The translations under genes and the position numbers were made by a program. Of a stretch of 64,000 nucleotides of DNA, positions 61,653-64,000 are shown in pieces; positions within the stretch are counted from its first letter, which is position 1, and each line of letters starts with the position of its first letter. Source of the DNA: Panonychus citri (lineage: Eukaryota; Arthropoda; Arachnida; Trombidiformes; Tetranychidae). Location of the stretch: positions 620,001 to 684,000 of the forward strand of contig NW_026515468.1 of the NCBI RefSeq assembly GCF_014898815.1, given 5' to 3'. The notes under the pieces were generated by a model. That model saw nothing but the letters and a program-made list of their open reading frames with translations. It was not told the DNA's origin and searched no databases.

Positions 61653-62165
61653 ATGAAAATAATTTCGGAAACAGTTTCTTCCACTCCTTTTATTTCGGGT
61701 TCAATAATTCCATCGAAGGTTTCGTCATTTGAAAAAAGAATTAAAGTGAATAAACTTGAGTCTCAAATGAAGCGCTACCTTTCAATTCCCATAAATGATT
61801 GTTGTCCAACGGAAAACACTGGTTCTGTTTGTTTAGCTTCATCACTTGTTAAACTTTTGAAAAAGATACACAAAAGAATGGAGCTCAAAGCAATTCATTG
61901 TAACCCTTGCTCTAAAAACAAAATATTATCACTTGATGATAGTAGAAAAATTCAGTGTAAAATCAACCATGGAAAATATATTAACCTTTGTATCTTTGCT
62001 TCAACTTTCAAGTGTCCTAGGGTCAGTCAAGCTGAATCTTGGTTGATCAAGTGTCGATATTTGAGACACAAAATGAAGAAATGTGTTGACCATCGACTGT
62101 ATACATTGAACCTGAAAAAAGAAATAGAATTGAAAAGAATTCTATTAAATAAAATATTGTTATAA
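61653..62165 (+). CDS. Cluster gene 2: basic Cys-rich protein of unknown family
   Basis: The product has 170 residues from ATG 61653, which follows a T run and ACTTAAGGTAAG. It is Lys-rich with about a dozen Cys: NDCCPTENTGSVC, HCNPCSKNK, IQCKINHGKYINLC, FKCPRVS and LIKCRYLRHKMKKCVDHRLY. Paired Cys and His residues suggest zinc binding. The first and last thirds are conserved in the decayed copy at 54451-54024, which supports this reading frame and start. No signal peptide. Gap to the IAP gene is 40 nt. Possibly a nucleic-acid-binding protein; not assignable to a known family. Confidence 0.7.
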   Translation: MKIISETVSSTPFISGSIIPSKVSSFEKRIKVNKLESQMKRYLSIPINDCCPTENTGSVCLASSLVKLLKKIHKRMELKAIHCNPCSKNKILSLDDSRKIQCKINHGKYINLCIFASTFKCPRVSQAESWLIKCRYLRHKMKKCVDHRLYTLNLKKEIELKRILLNKILL

Positions 62166-62205
62166 TTTAATATTTTTTTCTTTTTCATTTTAGGAAATAA
62201 AGGTA

Positions 62206-63033
62206 ATGTTTTCACCAATATTTGATGTTTGGGACTGTCCCACTATGAAAGCTTCCCTAGAAAAATATCTTTGTATGAAACAAGAAAAAAACAGATATTC
62301 ATCATGTCCATGGGCTCAAGGTAGATGGACAACAGCAATTCAAAATGGTTTTTTCATTAAAGATGAATGTCTTCAATGTTTTGCTTGTGGTCTTGAGCTT
62401 GAAATGTCACTTGTTAGAGAGGAAATCCCATACATTCACAAGTTTTTCAGTCCAGAGTGTTCTTTCGTGAATGGAAAAGAACCAAACTTGAAACTGAAAA
62501 AAGTTGGTTGTGTGAATTTATATTCATCAAAACCAATACTCGATTCCATACCAAACAAGGACTTACCAGTCAAATTGAAAGTTTCACGGGTTGTTAGGAC
62601 TCAAGAAGATTTGTTACAAATTTTCTCTGAAGACGAGTTTGTCATCAACCCTGAGAAAGTTTTTAACCTGTTCAAGATAAGGATGAACCGTGTTTTCTCT
62701 TTTAACAACGCTCCTCCTCCGGTAGCTCATAAAAACTATTTCGTTGAAAGTGGATTCTTCTGGACCGGTTTTGAAAGGGTTGTACAATGTGCCTTTTGCC
62801 GGATTGCAATTGATGGAAAATTACCTGAACATCCTATGGTGGCTCATAAGAAACTTTCACCTGAATGTCCTTTTATAGCAGAGTCGAGTTATGAGACGAA
62901 TGAAAAGGATTCATGTTGTGTTTGTCTTGAAAAGGGACAAACAATGCTGTATTTACCTTGTGCTCATTTAGCAACATGTATTGATTGTGATGAAGTTTTG
63001 TTGAGAAACAAAAGTCCTTGTCCCATTTGTTGA
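62206..63033 (+). CDS. Cluster gene 3: IAP-like protein with two BIR domains and a RING
   Basis: Inhibitor-of-apoptosis proteins bind caspases or their antagonists through BIR domains and act as E3 ubiquitin ligases through the RING. In this 275-residue protein BIR1 (about 30-90) has zinc ligands C58, C61, H78 and C85 (QCFACGLEL, HKFFSPECSF). BIR2 (about 158-226) has C195, C198, H214 and C221 (QCAFC, AHKKLSPECPF). The RING has C237-x2-C240, C252, H254, C258, C261, C272 and C275. Odd points: the Trp of the usual DDPW motif is missing in both BIRs (EEIPY, EHPMV), so ordinary peptide binding is doubtful, and the stop follows C275 immediately, removing the tail that normally supports RING dimerisation. 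The start at 62206 matches the paralogue at 53988. No introns. Endogenous-virus or mobile-element origin is possible. Confidence 0.9.
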   Translation: MFSPIFDVWDCPTMKASLEKYLCMKQEKNRYSSCPWAQGRWTTAIQNGFFIKDECLQCFACGLELEMSLVREEIPYIHKFFSPECSFVNGKEPNLKLKKVGCVNLYSSKPILDSIPNKDLPVKLKVSRVVRTQEDLLQIFSEDEFVINPEKVFNLFKIRMNRVFSFNNAPPPVAHKNYFVESGFFWTGFERVVQCAFCRIAIDGKLPEHPMVAHKKLSPECPFIAESSYETNEKDSCCVCLEKGQTMLYLPCAHLATCIDCDEVLLRNKSPCPIC

Positions 63034-63111
63034 CAAACAATTACAAAGAGAATTAGTGTAATAAAACCTTAATTAATAAAATTTTGTTTTTTCTTATATA
63101 CATACTTTCAG

Positions 63112-63652
63112 ATGGTTTCATCAATCTTATTCAACCAACGCGATTATGTCGAAACATTCATTAAGAATAAGGAGAAAGATGATATTGTGTTTTGGATTTC
63201 GAATACTAAGTATCGATTGTTGAAGCCAGTGTTCATACAGAGACTTAAAAAACAATACCCAACGATATCATTTACAAAATCTTTAACCTTGAAGTCGACA
63301 TTATTTGGTCCTTATATTCGAACCAACAAGCTTGAAATCAAAATGAGATGTACGATCAACCTATCCCTTCAAGAAACAAATCGTAACTAAAGCTTTTTTT
63401 CATTTAGGTAATGTTGATGACTGGTTGATAGATGTCGTTCTATACTTTCTTTGGTCCAACGAATTGGTTTTTCAACCATTAACCATCGGAGATAAAGTTC
63501 AACTACTTTATCTGTTGGATTATTTCGGCATTGACATAAATAAATACTCAATTACATCAGATTCAATGGAAAGATTCAGGTCAAATTTAATAACTTTATC
63601 AAGGATAAATGAGTCAGTTAACGCCCAATTATCTCACTTGATTTCAATATAA
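63112..63652 (+). CDS. Cluster gene 4: uncharacterised protein, read across a 24-nt intron-like gap
   Basis: The ATG at 63112 comes immediately after TACTTTCAG. The first segment (63112-63382) is basic with FGPYIRTNKLEIKMRC; the second (63407-63652) begins NVDDWLIDVVLYFLWSN and ends with LSRINESVNAQLSHLISI. The two are in frame if GTAACT...CATTTAG (63383-63406) is removed; retained, it brings TAA at 63388. Relatives at 49113-49346 and in the 49541 element have the corresponding halves within one frame, supporting a single protein of about 171 residues. Function unknown; no signal peptide or membrane segment. It lies between the IAP gene (78 nt) and the dUTPase gene (36 nt). Confidence 0.55.
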
Positions 63653-63688
63653 AACCAACAACTAACATGTACAGTTTATTAATCAATC

Positions 63689-64000
63689 ATGTCTCGATCA
63701 CTCTACTTTGTTAAAATGTTTCCTGATGTTCCTGTTCCATTTAAAGCTACACCAAGGTCTGTTGGATTTGATGTATCATCTTATGAAGATACCATTGTTC
63801 CTGCTCGAGGTCAAGTTATTATTAAAACTGGGTTAAAAGTGACTCCACCTAAAGGGACGTATATACGTTTAGCTTCAAGGTCTAGTTTGGCCTCAGAAGG
63901 AATAACAGTTCAAGGTGGAGTTATCGATCCTGACTATACTGGGGAAGTTAAGGTTATTCTGTCTAACAATACAAATGAACAGTTTATCATCACAAAAGGT
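63689..64000 (+). CDS. dut: Cluster gene 5: dUTPase, cut by the window end
   Basis: dUTP diphosphatase converts dUTP to dUMP and pyrophosphate, keeping uracil out of DNA. The first 104 residues are visible from ATG 63689. Trimeric-dUTPase motifs appear in order: motif 1 SVGFDVSS (usual form AGYDLxS), motif 2 RSSLA (usual PRSGLA, with Ser for Gly here) and motif 3 GGVIDPDYTGEV (catalytic Asp with the following Tyr). Motifs 4 and 5 would lie beyond 64000. There is no mitochondrial or signal sequence. Viral and retroelement genomes often carry such genes, as do all cells; the setting in a dense cluster beside an IAP gene favours a virus-like source, which is inference. Confidence 0.92.
   Translation, partial: MSRSLYFVKMFPDVPVPFKATPRSVGFDVSSYEDTIVPARGQVIIKTGLKVTPPKGTYIRLASRSSLASEGITVQGGVIDPDYTGEVKVILSNNTNEQFIITKG

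Overview
The window looks like nuclear DNA of an arthropod, most likely a mite such as a spider mite. This is inference. The support is a metazoan Mediator subunit gene split into 15 short exons, an MRP/ABCC-type transporter with introns, TATCGATA promoter elements, a (TTAGG)3 tract, and very AT-rich non-coding DNA crowded with the motif CAATTAAC/GTTAATTG. No bacterial features were seen. Many genes were assembled here by hand from splice phases, so exon ends may be off by a base.

Layout. 1-1018: last exons of a His/Ser/Pro-rich, probably regulatory protein. 1019-14219: mostly non-coding, with one candidate secreted acidic protein on the minus strand (4796-5420). 14220-24476: five-exon plus-strand gene for a large Ser/Pro/His-rich protein with one hydrophobic N-terminal segment. 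25900-31882 (minus): complete MED14, with three TATCGATA boxes upstream. 32261-33540 (minus): two tandem paralogous two-exon genes for ~90-residue proteins that simple ORF calling misses. 34331-35520 (minus): remnants of a GT49 glycosyltransferase and of glucose-6-phosphate isomerase. 36412-36780 (minus): a small secreted protein. 38042-42351 (plus): an ABCC4-like transporter with two frameshifts and one in-frame stop. 42643-44000: a Gly-rich exon and a 125-bp-arm inverted repeat.

44-60 kb is a patchwork of broken genes and inverted-repeat elements. It holds P-loop, zinc-finger and low-complexity ORFs, a duplicated ~700-bp block, a 1.9-kb element with ~325-bp terminal inverted repeats, and several shorter fold-back elements whose arms share the sequence TCAAGGTCA. 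On the far right (60787-64000) lies a compact, same-strand cluster behind a TATA box: a small acidic protein, a Cys-rich protein, a two-BIR plus RING IAP-like protein, an uncharacterised protein and a dUTPase that runs off the window. Gaps are 36-78 nt, and most ORFs start just after a splice-acceptor-like sequence.

A decayed copy of the first three genes, in the same order and with similar spacing behind its own TATA box, lies on the minus strand at 54865-53490. Fragments related to the fourth gene lie at 49-51.7 kb. The pairing of an apoptosis-inhibitor-like gene with a dUTPase in a dense cluster recalls large DNA viruses or virus-like mobile elements, but no replication or capsid gene is visible here, so that origin is a hypothesis. 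This module is the best candidate for an undescribed system in the window.
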